Assembly: GCA_003996215.1 (NCBI GenBank)
Contig: QJPP01000448.1
Span: 124,001-188,000, forward strand
Reading direction: 5' to 3'
Length of the DNA: 64,000 bases
DNA from: Jaltomata sinuosa
Taxonomy: Eukaryota; Streptophyta; Magnoliopsida; Solanales; Solanaceae
In this document: one piece after another, positions 45,241-55,709 of the stretch
Layout: each line of letters begins with the position of its first letter
Position numbering within the stretch: the first letter of the stretch is position 1
The notes under the pieces: model-generated
Database searches by the model: none
Told to the model about the DNA's origin: nothing
What the model saw: the letters and a program-made list of their open reading frames with translations, nothing else
Translations under genes and position numbers: made by a program

Positions 45241-46126
45241 TGGTATCTGTGTTCAACAAGTATGCCAGAATAATAATAAAGTAAACTGGAAAAAATAGAA
45301 TGCAAGAAAATATCCGAGACCACAGAATTCACTGTGTGTCCTTAAGGAACTTAACCCCCTCATTGTACTCGAGGTTGTAGATTATTTCCTCACATGATAA
45401 AACGGATATACCTGATATTGACTTAGCGGTACCTCAAACCTCAATACCTTCAGCGAACTCAAAGAGTCAGTCTTCTATCACACTTAGACTCGATTTTTAT
45501 TTGTAAGAAAATATATGTCGGACGCAGATTTTTGTTGTTGGAAAAATGAGGTAATCTTCTATATTTATAGACAAAAGTCTGGGTTGAAATGGTGCGAAAA
45601 AAACCTTTTCTGAACAGGTATGTTGCATGTTCGGAAGAAACACCTGTTTGAAACAGGTTTGGTGTCTGTTCGAAAGGAACAGTTCCTTTTCGAATTTCTG
45701 TTGGAAATTACTCCATGAATTTCAGATTTAATATTTCGCGAATTAAATTAATGTCTAAGAAAAGGAAAATTATTTGTGAACTAAAATAAATTTATCCAAA
45801 AAATTTATCAATCAATCACATCATTTGCCAAAGCCGAAGCCAAAGCCAAAGTCGTAGCCGTAGCAATAGCCGAAGCCGAGTCGAGCAAGCGACGATGACG
45901 ACGGCGCGAAGGGGCACTTTCTTCGTAACCCTTTAAGAGCTAAAGGAAGTGTTTCTTAATATAAGGACAAAACTTTTCCTCTATTCTACCAATGAGGGAG
46001 AAATGACTTTCCTTTCATTTTTTCCTTCACTTGGTTCCCCCATATTTCCCAATTCACATTACACCTACATTTCTCAATTCACACCTTATCTTTAAAGCTC
46101 ATTCTTTAAAGAACACAAACCCAATA
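45241..46126 (-). repeat. 3' LTR of copia element 2 (886 bp)
   Basis: Lacks the MITE seen in its partner and shows the empty site CTTCGTAACCCTTT near 45920-45935. It has an expanded hexamer run (GCCAAA/GCCGAA/GCCGTA types, about 45828-45880). Confidence 0.92.
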
Positions 46127-46684
46127 ATCTCCCACATGAATGGGGAATGGCTATATCATGAAAACATATGCATGAAAAATCGTGTGATTCGAAAGCAAGG
46201 ATTAATTGCATCTGGATAAGTAGGTTTTCCTTTGAACTTTCTGTAGTGAACATATATCGGATATACTCGGTCAATCGGTAGACTTGAAGTCTTTGAACCG
46301 TCGAGCTTTGGTGTATACCTAGACAATATAAGTCACACAATCAACTCTTAAACTGTCTTTGGTTCTCATTGTTTTGTTCGTTTCAGCCATGAACACTGCC
46401 TGGTTCATAAGTGCGTAGAGAACTGGCCTTACAGGATTCTCCTTGAAGCGTCTTACACTTCACACTTACATAGGTGATTCCTAAATATGTTATCCCGTAG
46501 ATACACCATTTGATATACCCTGTATCAAACTTAGAAATCATTAAAAAGCCTTAATGCATTATCCTTGTTACTGAATATTGTCTCATCACGAGAATGGACC
46601 ATAAAAGTTATTTTGACAATGTTGAACCGTCATCAATGACTTTGTTTGATCTCCTTGAACCTAGATCTTGGGATCTCCAGTCTT

Positions 46685-47263
46685 CTAGGTAGAGTTACCG
46701 CCACGATGATTTGTCTTCGGCCATAGTCCCATTCCCTTTGATGACCTTTCAACTACCTCTCTAGTTAGGCCTTTTGTAAGTGGATCTGACACATTATCTC
46801 TTGACTTTACATAGTCAATTGTGATAATTTCATTAGAGAGTAGTTGTCTAACAGTGTTATGTTTTCGTCGTATGTGACGAGACTTTCCGTTATACATAAC
46901 GCTCTCAGCCCTTCCTATTGTCGCTTGGCTATCGCAATGTATGCATATAAGAGCCAACGGCTTAGGCCAAAATAGAATGTCTTCTAGGAAATTTCGGAGC
47001 CATTCAGCTTCTTCACCGGCCTTATCTAAAGCTATGAACTCAGACTCCATTGCACAGTGGGCGATACATGTTTGTTTGGATGATTTACAAGATACTGCTC
47101 CTCCACCAATGGTAAAAATATATCCACTTGTAGACTTAGTTTCAGTTGACCCGGTGATCCAATTTACATCACTATATCCTTCAATAACAGCTGGATATTT
47201 GTTGTAATGCAAAGTAAAATTTTGAGTATGTTCCAAATACCCCAAAACTCGTTTCATAGCCAT
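46685..47263 (-). pseudogene. Copia 2 RNase H
   Basis: 192 codons open. It contains GYSDVNWITGSTETKSTSGY (first catalytic Asp), SCKSSKQTCIAHCAMESEFI (catalytic Glu), CIHCDSQATI (Asp) and KSRHIRRKHNTVRQLL, with DNVSDPLTKGL at the end: the full copia RNase H core. The catalytic residues appear kept, but the frame is disconnected from RT by stops upstream, so the polyprotein cannot be made. Confidence 0.92.
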
Positions 47264-47502
47264 TCATTGAGTCTGGTTGGAATTACTTGTGTATCGACTC
47301 AATTTACTTATAGCGCAGGCTATATCTGATCGTGTATAATTCATGATGCACATCAAACTTCCCAACACTCTGGCATAGTCCAATTGAGAATGACTTTCAC
47401 CTTTATTCTTAGCAAGAGCAAGGTTCACATCGATGTTTTTGCAACTTTGAAGTCCAAATACTTAAATTTTTCAAGTACCATTTGGATATAATGAGATTGA
47501 GA

Positions 47503-48161
47503 CTATGCTAGACCTTGAGGAGTTTTGTGAATCTTAATTCCCACTATCAAATCGGCAACTCCTAAATCTTTTATATCAAATTTACTAGCAAGCATATGCT
47601 TCGTAGCATTTATGTTAGCAATATCGTTACTCATTATCAACATATCATCCACATACAGACAAACAATGACTACTTGATTTGGAGTGTTCTTAATATAAAC
47701 GCATTTATCACACTCGTTAATTTTGAAGCTATTTGACACCATTGTATGGTCAAATTTTGCATGCCATTATTTGGGTGCTTGTCTTAGTCCATACAAAGAT
47801 TTAACAAGCCGACACACTTTCTTTTCATTTTCAGGAACCACGAACCTTTCGGGTTGTTCCATGTAGATTTCTTCCTCTAAATCTCCATTTAAGAAGGTTG
47901 TTTTCACATCCATTTGATGAATTTGAAGACTGTACACAGCGGCTAACGCTATTAACACTCGAATAAAGTAATTCTTGTTACCGGTGAGTATGTATCAAAG
48001 TAATCAAGACCCTCACATTGTCTAAATCCTTTGATGACAAGTCTTACGTTATATTTATCAATAGTGCCATCATCTTTCATTTTTCTTTTGAAAATCCATT
48101 TAGAACCTAAAGGTTTATTTCCTGGAGAAAGATCAACCAATTTCCACGTATGATTGTTCAT
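47503..48161 (-). pseudogene. Copia 2 reverse transcriptase
   Basis: RT is spread over three open pieces. 48161-47952: WKLVDLSPGNKPLGSKWIFK and GLDYFDTYSPVTRI. 47958-47767: QMDVKTTFLNGDLEEEIYME with a catalytic Asp, then LVKSLYGLRQAPK. 47742-47503: CLYVDDMLIMSND with the YVDD catalytic motif, then FDIKDLGVADLIVGIKI. At least one frameshift (about 47955) and one stop (about 47760) interrupt it. Confidence 0.92.
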
Positions 48162-48607
48162 TATGGATTCAATCTCACTATTGACTGCCTCTTTCTAATA
48201 TTGTACTTCCGAAGAAGTCATTGCTTCTTTAAAAGTTCGAGGCTCATTTTCTAACAAAAACATTAGAAATTCTGGGCCAAAGGAAGTAGAGGTCCTTTGA
48301 CGTTTGCTATGTCTTGGATTTTCCTTATCAACATCATTTTCTGTTGTTTCTTCCCGAGGTCGTTTAAATCCTTCATTAGACGACTCACATTCCCTTTTAT
48401 ACAGATATATGGTTTCAAAAAAATCAGCATTATCTTATTCAATTACCGCATTCACATGAATGTCGGAATTTTTTGATTTATGAACCAGAAATCGATATGC
48501 TTTACTACTTGTAGCATATCCTGTGAAAATACAATCAATTATTTTTGGTCCTATTTTTACCCTTTTAGGTTTAGAAACTTGCACCTTAGCCAAACACCAT
48601 CACACTT

Positions 48608-49667
48608 TCAAGTATTCAAGGTTAGGCTTTCTTCCTTTCCATTTTTCATATGGAATAGATTGTGTTTTACTATGGGGAACTCTATTAAGTATTCGACTAG
48701 CCGTAAGGATAGCTTTCCCCACAAGTTCTGGGGTAAACCAGAACTTATTAACAAGGCATTCATCATCTTCTTAAGTGTTCTGTTTTTCCTTTCCGCAATT
48801 CCATTTGATTGTGGTAAGTAAGGAGCAATTGCTTGATGAATAATGCCATATTCCAAATATATTTCTTCAAATGGAGATTCATATTCGCCGCCTCTATCGC
48901 TCCTTATCATTTTGATCTTTTTGTTAAGTTGTGTTTCAACTTCACTTTTGTATTGTTTGAATGCTTCAATTGCCTCATCTTTACTATTAGGTAAATAGAC
49001 ATAACAGTATCGCGTAGTATCGTTAATGAAGGTTATGAAATACCTTTTTTCACCGCGAGATGGTATTGACTTCATATCACAAATATTTGTGTGAATTAAG
49101 TCTAAGGGATTTGAATTCCTTTCAACTGACTTACAATGATGCTTAACATACTTAGATTCAACATATATTTGACATTTGGATTGATTGCATTCAAACTTAG
49201 GCAATATGTTCAAGTTGATCATTTTGCACAAGGTTTTATAATTGACATGTCCTAAACGTGAATGCCATAAATCATTTGACTCAAGAAAGTAAGAAGAAGC
49301 TGGAACTTTATTATTATCAACAACCATTACATTTAGTTTGAAAAGGCCCTCAGTAAGGTAATCTTTTCCTACATACATCTCGTTCTTACTTATTACAACT
49401 TTGTCAGAAACAAAAAAAGCACTTAAATCTATTTTTGACTAGAAGACTAGTAGAAACTAAGTTCTTCCTAATTTTAGGAACATGACAAACGCTATTCAGA
49501 GTCACCACCTTGCCAGAGGTCATCTTTAGAAATACTTTTTCATAACCTTCAACTTTGGCTGTTGCAAAATTTCCCATGAAAATGGTCTCGTCGGATCTAG
49601 CAGGAGCATATGTTGCAAACGCTTCTCTAACAGCACAGACATGTCGGGTGTCTTCAGAATCAATCCA
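48608..49667 (-). pseudogene. Copia 2 protease remnant and integrase
   Basis: The protease active site near 49655 reads WIDSEDTRH after a TGA stop; the family has DSGA where DSED stands here. The integrase piece (49378-48608, 256 codons) has the zinc motif start DLWHSRLGHVN, the second catalytic Asp in MIRSDRGGEYESPF and Glu in NGIAERKNRTLKK. The first catalytic position lies in LDLIHTNICDM, with Asn where copia has Asp. A frameshift in a T-run near 49417 separates protease from integrase. Confidence 0.9.
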
Positions 49668-50617
49668 TCACTCCTTGGGACTTCCTACTAAGTTGCATTC
49701 AGACAACATAGCACATAAGTCATCAATGTCCACATTTATTTCAACCATATTGGCTTGACCCTTCTTCTTGTCTTTCTTTGGAGCACGATATTCCACAGCC
49801 TTGTGTCCAGGTTTTCCACAGTTGTGGCAGTCTCCCTTAAACTTTTTTTTGCTAGGATAATTTTTTGGTCCAGATGGCTTCTTCCTCTTTTTTGGATTAG
49901 TTGGATCAGTCTCAACAATGTTTACTCCCATAATTGTTGAGTTTCCTCTAGCCTTCTTTTTGACAGCCTTGTTATCTTCCTCGATCCTCAATCGAACAAT
50001 GAGATTTTCGAGTGTCATCTCCTTGCATTTGTGTTTTAAATAATTTTTGAAGTCCTTCCATAAGGGAGGCAACTTCTCAATCATTGCTGCCACTTGAAAC
50101 GCATCATTTACAACCAAATCTTCAGTAAGGAGATCATGAATAATCACTTGCAATTTCTGAACTTGGGTAACAACAGATTTGCTATCCACCATTTTATAGT
50201 CCAAGAACTTAGCAACTATAAACTTCTTCAACCCGACATCTTCTGTTTTGTACTTTTTCTCTAAAGCATCCCACAGTTCTCTTGAAGTTTTTATGTTACT
50301 GTACACACTATACAGATCATCCTCCAGCCCGCTTAGTATATAGTTTCTGCACAGAAAATCTGAGTTCGTCCAAGCCTCAGTCACTAAGAAGCGTTCATTA
50401 TCCGAAGTTGATTCTGACAGAATTGGAACATCTTCCTTAATAAACCTTCGCAGACTCAAAGTAGTCAAATAGAAGAACATTTTCTATGCCAACGCTTAAA
50501 GTCAATTCCAGATAACTTTTCGGGCTTTTCTGCCGGAGCCGGTGCTGGTGCAGAATGACTCGAGGAGGCTGTGTTACTAGCAGTGCCAACCATTGGTGTA
50601 GTTTCTGTTCCTGTCAT
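49668..50617 (-). pseudogene. Copia 2 gag
   Basis: Starts at ATG 50617-50615 and shifts frame near 50480, after which 270 codons are open. Capsid-like core: IKTSRELWDALEKKYKTEDV and LPPLWKDFKNYLKHKCKEM. Zinc knuckle CHNCGKPGHKAVEY has Tyr in place of the last Cys. Lys/Arg-rich region before the knuckle. Confidence 0.9.
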
Positions 50618-50836
50618 GTTTGTTACTGGTAACAACACAAAAAAAAATATTAGTTGGTGAAGATTTTATTTCTTCTAACCTAAATTTTTCCCAGAAACAG
50701 ATTTAATATTCGATGAAGTTTTTATATTTTTTGAATCGAATATTAAAATGGAGTAGAAAAATCAGAAAGGTTTTTAGTCTCCAAATCCATAAAATAGATA
50801 AACACAGAATAAAAAAATTAAGTTCCTTAAGCTTGT

Positions 50837-51796
50837 TGGTATCTGTGTTCAACAAGTATGCCAGAATAATAACAAAGTAAACTGGAAAAAATAGAATGCA
50901 AGAAAATATCTGAGACTACAGAATTCATTGTATGTCCTTAAGGAATTTAACCCCTTCACTGTACACGAGGTTGTAGATTATTTCCTCCCAGGATAAAACG
51001 GATATACCTGGTATTGACGTAGCGGTACCTCAAACCTCAATACCTTCAGCGAACTCAAAGAGTCAGTCTTCTATCACACTTAGACTCGATTTTTATTTGT
51101 AAGAAAATATATGTAGGATGCATATTTTCGTTGTTGAAAAAATGAGGTAATCCTCTATATTTATAGCCAAAAGTCTGGGTTGAAATGGTGCGAAAAACAC
51201 CTTTTCTGAACAGGTATGTTGCATGTTCGGAACAGGCTTGGTATCTGTTCGGAAGGAACAGTTCCTTTAAATTAATGTCTAAGAAAAGGGAAATTATTTG
51301 TGAACTAAAATAAATTTTACCTAAAAAATTTATCAATCAATCATTTGCCGAAGCCGAGCGACGACGACAACGGCACGAGGGGGCACTTTCTTCTTAGACC
51401 CCGTTTGGATTGGCTTATGTTAAGTGTTTTTTAAGTTAAAATAGCTTTTAAGCTGTTTATAGTGTTTGGGTAAGGCAAAAAAGTGTTTCTGGACACTTAA
51501 TTTTAAGCCAAAATAGCAAAGAAAAGCTAAAAGCTAAAAGCTGGAATTTTAAACTTAAAAAAAAACAGCTTAAAATAAGTTTATCCAAACAAGTTCTTAA
51601 CCCTTTAAGAGCTAAAGGAAGTGTTTCCTAATATAAGGACAAAAAGTTTCTTCTATTCTACCAATGAGGGAGAAATGACTTTCTTCATTTTTCCCTTCAC
51701 TTGGTTCCCCCATATTTCCCAATTCACATTACACCCACATTTCCCAATTCACACCTTATCTTTAAAGTTCATTCTTTAAAGAACACAAACCCAACA
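50837..51796 (-). repeat. 5' LTR of copia element 2 (960 bp, MITE-bearing)
   Basis: Longer than its partner because of the 200-bp MITE at 51397-51596. It also lacks about 80 bp near 51265 and most of the hexamer run found in the 3' LTR. Confidence 0.92.
51397..51596. mobile_element. MITE with TTA duplication, 200 bp
   Basis: Ends GACCCCGTTTGGATTGGCTT and (reverse complement) GAACTTGTTTGGATAAACTT, flanked by TTA on both sides (51394-51396, 51597-51599). The TTA target suggests Tourist/PIF-Harbinger, but the ends are also like other plant CCGTTTGGA MITEs. The empty site is seen in the partner LTR. Confidence 0.85.
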
Positions 51797-51972
51797 AATA
51801 AAGTAAACCATAGATTCAAGACCGAGCTCATGTGATAATTAGTTGGTTTCCACATCAATTCCTGCCAAAATGGTATGGAGAAATTAAAACATAGGTAAAT
51901 GTTTAATACAAGTATCACAATACCTTCTGAATTAAGAGCGGACCTTTGTGTTAGTATATTAGTAACTATTAA

Positions 51973-52096
51973 GCAGAGACAGTAGCAGGGCAGCTCTCCT
52001 TTGGCGTGTCAGCTGAAATATGTGATAAAGTGAAGTGGAGTCACTATACATATATTATTGCATGCCAATAGAGAGTTGCCCTATCACTGTTTCCCT
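51973..52096 (-). ncRNA. MIR399: MIR399 precursor B1
   Basis: Copy of A1. The mature strand at 51986-52006 is identical to A1 (begins CGCCAAAGGAGAGCTGCCC), and the passenger arm at about 52060-52083 is also identical. The transcript would run leftward into the 5' LTR of copia 2. Its TATA-like box is weakened (see 52167-52176). Confidence 0.9.
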
Positions 52097-52166
52097 TATT
52101 ATCATTCACCAACGATTTTCTTTCTCATTTTTCTGCTTTTGTTTCATCACAACAGAGCCCTTCCAT

Positions 52167-52176
52167 GCTTTTAAAG
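52167..52176 (-). promoter_or_regulatory. Degenerate TATA-like box for MIR399 B1
   Basis: Minus strand CTTTAAAAGC where A1 has CTATAAAAGC. The A-to-T change in the core may reduce expression of B1. Confidence 0.5.
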
Positions 52177-52223
52177 AGCATTCGTTCTTGGTTTAAGAGA
52201 TGGAATAAACCACTCGAGAATCG

Positions 52224-52231
52224 GCATATCC
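52224..52231. promoter_or_regulatory. P1BS site, proximal, B1 side
   Basis: GCATATCC, counterpart of 39117. Confidence 0.72.
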
Positions 52232-52475
52232 TATGATTTTTTTGCATTAGGGTGTTGCTTTTCTAGGGTCAGAAAATGGGGTAACTTTCTTATCCCTTTA
52301 CAATTTCATTTTGTGAAAGCTCCTTTAAAAAATATGTTCAACAAATTCCCCAGTTGCCTTGTCCATGATGCAAAAAAAAAAGTTGTTCAAAGCAAGAGAT
52401 GCTGCATTATTTCACCTATGAAGTGTGCCATTTGACTCGAGAGTTGTGACTAAGGAGGCAAAGGACCTTCAAACA

Positions 52476-52483
52476 GCATATCC
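52476..52483. promoter_or_regulatory. P1BS site, distal, B1 side
   Basis: GCATATCC, counterpart of 39381. Confidence 0.62.
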
Positions 52484-52600
52484 TCCGCATATTTTTCATT
52501 TTCCTCTTCTTCTGTTTTTCTATCTACATTATATTTTTAAGGGTTTAACTTTTTTTCCTTGCTTTTTATGCGGCAATTCAATTTTCCGGATGCCATTCTC

Positions 52601-52608
52601 GCATATGC
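52601..52608. promoter_or_regulatory. P1BS site, central, unit B
   Basis: GCATATGC, counterpart of 39516. Confidence 0.58.
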
Positions 52609-53156
52609 TCGTAACTTCTTAAGATTCCAAATCTTTCAGATGCCAGGAAATCAAGATTGCTTAATTCCTTTTAGAAGTATTACTCTAGTGTGTTGTCATT
52701 TATGCCCATTTACATATCTAATTCTTTAGACTCTCCTGTTAGTTTTTCTTGAGTTCCAGCTATTATTTTTCTTAGAAAACAAACTTGTTGTGAGCTCGCC
52801 TACCGAGGGCCAATATCCCCAGACTTCCATCCTGGTTTGAATTGATAAATGTTAGTAAACTGCAACATAATTTCCTGGATATATTTAGTGTTTTAGCCAG
52901 GTGCATATTTTTCCAAATTTTTATATTGGCACTTAAAAGCGACTAAATGTTGTATAGTTTTGAAACTCTGACTACTCGACAAATTCATGGCCTCTATAGA
53001 GGTTGGAATCGTAATTAATTTTTAAAACATATAAGCAAGACTGGCATTCTAGAAATCGAAAAGCCACATGAAAAGTAATAAGAGAGCCCTATAAACATAT
53101 TCTTTAGAGACTTAAACTGAAGGGAAAAGGGAGAGGAAAATAAAGAATATGATGAG

Positions 53157-53164
53157 GGATATGC
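53157..53164. promoter_or_regulatory. P1BS site, distal, B2 side
   Basis: GGATATGC, counterpart of 40149. Confidence 0.62.
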
Positions 53165-53443
53165 TGTTTGAAGGTCCTTGACTCCTAGACTCAAGAGTCA
53201 AATGGAACACTTCGAAGGCATAAAAGCAAGCAGCATCTCCAGCTTTCACCATCTTTTTCCTGCATCTCACCTACGAATTAAATTCGAGGACAAGGCAAGA
53301 GGAGGAATCTGATGAAAATATTTCACCAAATGGAATATGTAAAGGATAAGAAAAGTTACCCTGCATTTCTGACCCTAGAAAAAGCAACCCCTAAAGCAAG
53401 AAGATATATATCTATAGGCCACGCAGCATAAAATTAAATGACA

Positions 53444-53451
53444 GGATATGC
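53444..53451. promoter_or_regulatory. P1BS site, proximal, B2 side
   Basis: GGATATGC, counterpart of 40417, about 47 bp before the TATA box. Confidence 0.72.
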
Positions 53452-53497
53452 CGATTCTCCAGGGGTTTATTCCGTCTCTTAAACAGAGAAAGAATGC

Positions 53498-53507
53498 TCT
53501 ATAAAAG
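53498..53507 (+). promoter_or_regulatory. TATA box for MIR399 B2
   Basis: TCTATAAAAG, intact, about 90 bp before the hairpin. Confidence 0.75.
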
Positions 53508-53595
53508 CTTGGAAGGGCTCTATAGTGATGAACCAAGAAGCAGAAAAATGAGAAGGAAAAGTTTGTGAATGATAGTAATAATATTGAATTTATAA

Positions 53596-53716
53596 GGGAA
53601 ATAGTGATAGGGCTACACTCTATTGGCATGCAGCATTTTTGGTGGCTCCATACAGCAGCTTGATCAAATATTTTAGTTGACATGCCAAAGGAGAGTTGCC
53701 CTGTTACTGTCTCTGC
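53596..53716 (+). ncRNA. MIR399: MIR399 precursor B2
   Basis: Copy of A2. Mature strand at 53683-53703 (TGCCAAAGGAGAGTTGCCC, ending CTG) and passenger strand at 53610-53630 are unchanged. The loop differs by a few substitutions and a 3-bp CAG insertion. All change between A2 and B2 is outside the duplex, which suggests selection on the miRNA/miRNA* pair. Confidence 0.94.
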
Positions 53717-54522
53717 TTAATGTAATTAATTACACGCACGTCCGCACTTAATACTGTGATGCAGAAGGTATTGTTATAAAAGGTTACCTTGGTTGTTCTT
53801 CTTTGTGGCAGGGATTGATGTAGAAACAAAACATTAATGAATTACCGCCTTAGCTAAGTCTCTTCTATTTGAATTCTCTGTTTATGCATAAATTTTAACT
53901 GGAGTCCATGTTTTAGGTGTAAATGTCAAGGCCAAAAATATTATTCTTCCTAAATTCAACATTGAAAAAACCTACTATCATTTTATTATCACTTAATTAG
54001 GTAATCAAAATAGTTTTGTATGTGTAATCACTTTATACACCCTAAACTAAGAGCAATGTACTTTTAACACTTTTGTGAGAGGTGGATGACGACAATGTCT
54101 GATTTTAGATCTTTTTTCTTCTGTCCAAAAAGTAAAAAGGGGAAAAGAAAAAGCAAAAGAAAAAAGAGGAAAGTTTTGTAGGAGCATCAATTGCAAATAA
54201 TAATTAGAGAGGGGGACGCATGCTTATGAGGAAATTGTTCAATTACTTAACAAGGTAGAATTGCTGAGTTGCTACTTCACCTCACTACTTTGGGGGTCCT
54301 GAAGCCGCTTTTGTCCGCACTAAGCGCCTTATGGGCCAGCCCTGCATTCATACTGGAGCCTCTTCTCTTCTAACTTCTCAATCCTTTGCTTACTTCCCCA
54401 GCTATTGCTTTTAACTTACTTGCATTTCGACTATTTTATCGGGGCTTGTTAGGAACTACTTGTATATGTATTAAATAACTCGACACATCAAAACTTGGCA
54501 AATAGAAATAGATCATGACTTA

Positions 54523-54682
54523 GAGCCTATTTGGATGGGTTTACAAGCCAAAAGTCATAACTTAGGTTAAAAATTCTAACTTATGGCTTTTGGCTTAAAT
54601 TTGTCTTTTTGACTTAAAATAAAGCGCTTAAAAAATTATTTTGACCTAAACACACTTAAAATAAGTCAATCCAAGCACGCTC
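54523..54682. mobile_element. MITE with TTA duplication, 160 bp
   Basis: Ends GAGCCTATTTGGATGGGTTT and (reverse complement) GAGCGTGCTTGGATTGACTT, with TTA on both sides (54520-54522, 54683-54685). Related in layout to 51397-51596: both contain TTAAAATAAGT next to the right end. Confidence 0.8.
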
Positions 54683-55080
54683 TTAATGTTTTTTGTCTTT
54701 ACGGGTTGTCTATTTTCTTTAAACACCCCAACCATTGTGTAACTACCTTTAATGAAGTGAATTCAATTGAATCCGAATGTCGAAAGATTACATTGTACAA
54801 AGAGGAAGAAAAACAAAATTTTCATGTATATAAAAATTGTTGAATTCCCATTGATAGAAGTTCATATCTTCAACATGACATTTTTATATTTTTTTGAATT
54901 CCCTTATTAAATTTCATGACTTTGTCCCCAACCCCCAAAAAGAAGGGAAAAAGTAGTGACTAGTTAAGAGGCCCAAACAGAGGGGTAATATTGTATGAAA
55001 GAGTGAACTGGAGTAAAATAGAGGTGGATGCATTGACAGTAAAAGGTATGGACTGATTAACTTAATAGCATTCTGTTGTA

Positions 55081-55316
55081 TTACTCTTTCAATTATATTT
55101 TATGTGTCTTAATTTGACTGGGCGTGAAATTTAAAAAATAAGAAAGACTTGAATCTTGTGATCTTTAACTAAAGATGTGAATATGTCAATATGCCCTTTG
55201 AATCTTGTAACCTCAAAAATGTCACATGAGATGTTGGACCTAACAAATATAGCACGTCACATTCTTTTTTAAACAGACTAAAAAAAACAATAAAATATAG
55301 ATTGACACAGAGGGAG
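55081..55316. mobile_element. Degenerate Stowaway-like MITE
   Basis: Same internal order as the 248-bp MITEs (TTTGACTGGGCGTGAAATTT, GAATCTTGTGATCTT, ACATTCTTTTTTAAAC) and TA on both flanks, but eroded inverted repeats. It lies about 390 bp upstream of the coding start at 55710. Confidence 0.7.
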
Positions 55317-55593
55317 TAGAAAAAAGAAAATATTGAGTGAGATAATATTTCTCTTTTTTTAATTTGATAAAGCTGAGTCAACTTTAGCAGATATTGCAAG
55401 CAAAGAGTAGAATGAGTATGAAAAGGGCAAAAAGGAAGAACTTTTCTTTATTGAATAGGGAGAAAAGGTCAAATACAGTAGCTCGAAGAAATCTATAGGA
55501 GTAATAATCTAAGGCCCCACATTCAGCAACCTGGCCCAAAACGCGCTTAAGGACAATGATTATGAGTCATTTTTCTTGAAAGTAAGCATATCA

Positions 55594-55602
55594 CTATTTA
55601 AA
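55594..55602 (+). promoter_or_regulatory. Possible TATA-like element of the PLP-enzyme gene
   Basis: CTATTTAAA, 108 bp upstream of the ATG. Only a motif match; no start site evidence. Confidence 0.35.
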
Positions 55603-55709
55603 ACATGAAAGCTGACTGATAGACAGCAACAACCAAACAAACACAAAGCAAGAGTTGAATGGAGATAATTCAGCAAACTGTGTAGAAAAAAAAAATTCAG
55701 AAGGGCTTG

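Larger units (their letters stand above)
45241..51796 (-). mobile_element. Ty1/copia element 2, full length, decayed coding region
   Basis: Minus-strand element with LTRs at 45241-46126 (3') and 50837-51796 (5'), both starting TGGTATCTGTGTTC and ending ACCCAA(C/T)A. The duplication AATAA flanks it (45236-45240 and 51797-51801), and the uninterrupted site is preserved in unit A as AATAAAGTAAACC at 38679. A polypurine-like TGTGGGAGATTA (minus) abuts the 3' LTR. Order on the minus strand is gag, protease, integrase, RT, RNase H, the copia order. It lies about 172 bp downstream of MIR399 B1 and in the same orientation. Confidence 0.95.
44985..53975. repeat. Duplicated unit B: second MIR399 pair, split by a copia element
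   Basis: Matches unit A (38445-40975) on both sides of the copia insertion at 45241-51796: 44985-45240 corresponds to about 38445-38683 and 51797-53975 to 38679-40975. Identity by eye is high, with many small indels. Hairpins, TATA-like boxes and all five P1BS motifs are retained. The pairing outer end on the right (CAAAATCATGAACAAGG) is absent here. Confidence 0.9.
53976..55593. other. Intergenic with two MITEs
   Basis: No gene seen. Contains the MITEs at 54523-54682 and 55081-55316, A-rich stretches near 54120-54170 and the presumptive upstream region of the gene at 55710. Confidence 0.65.
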
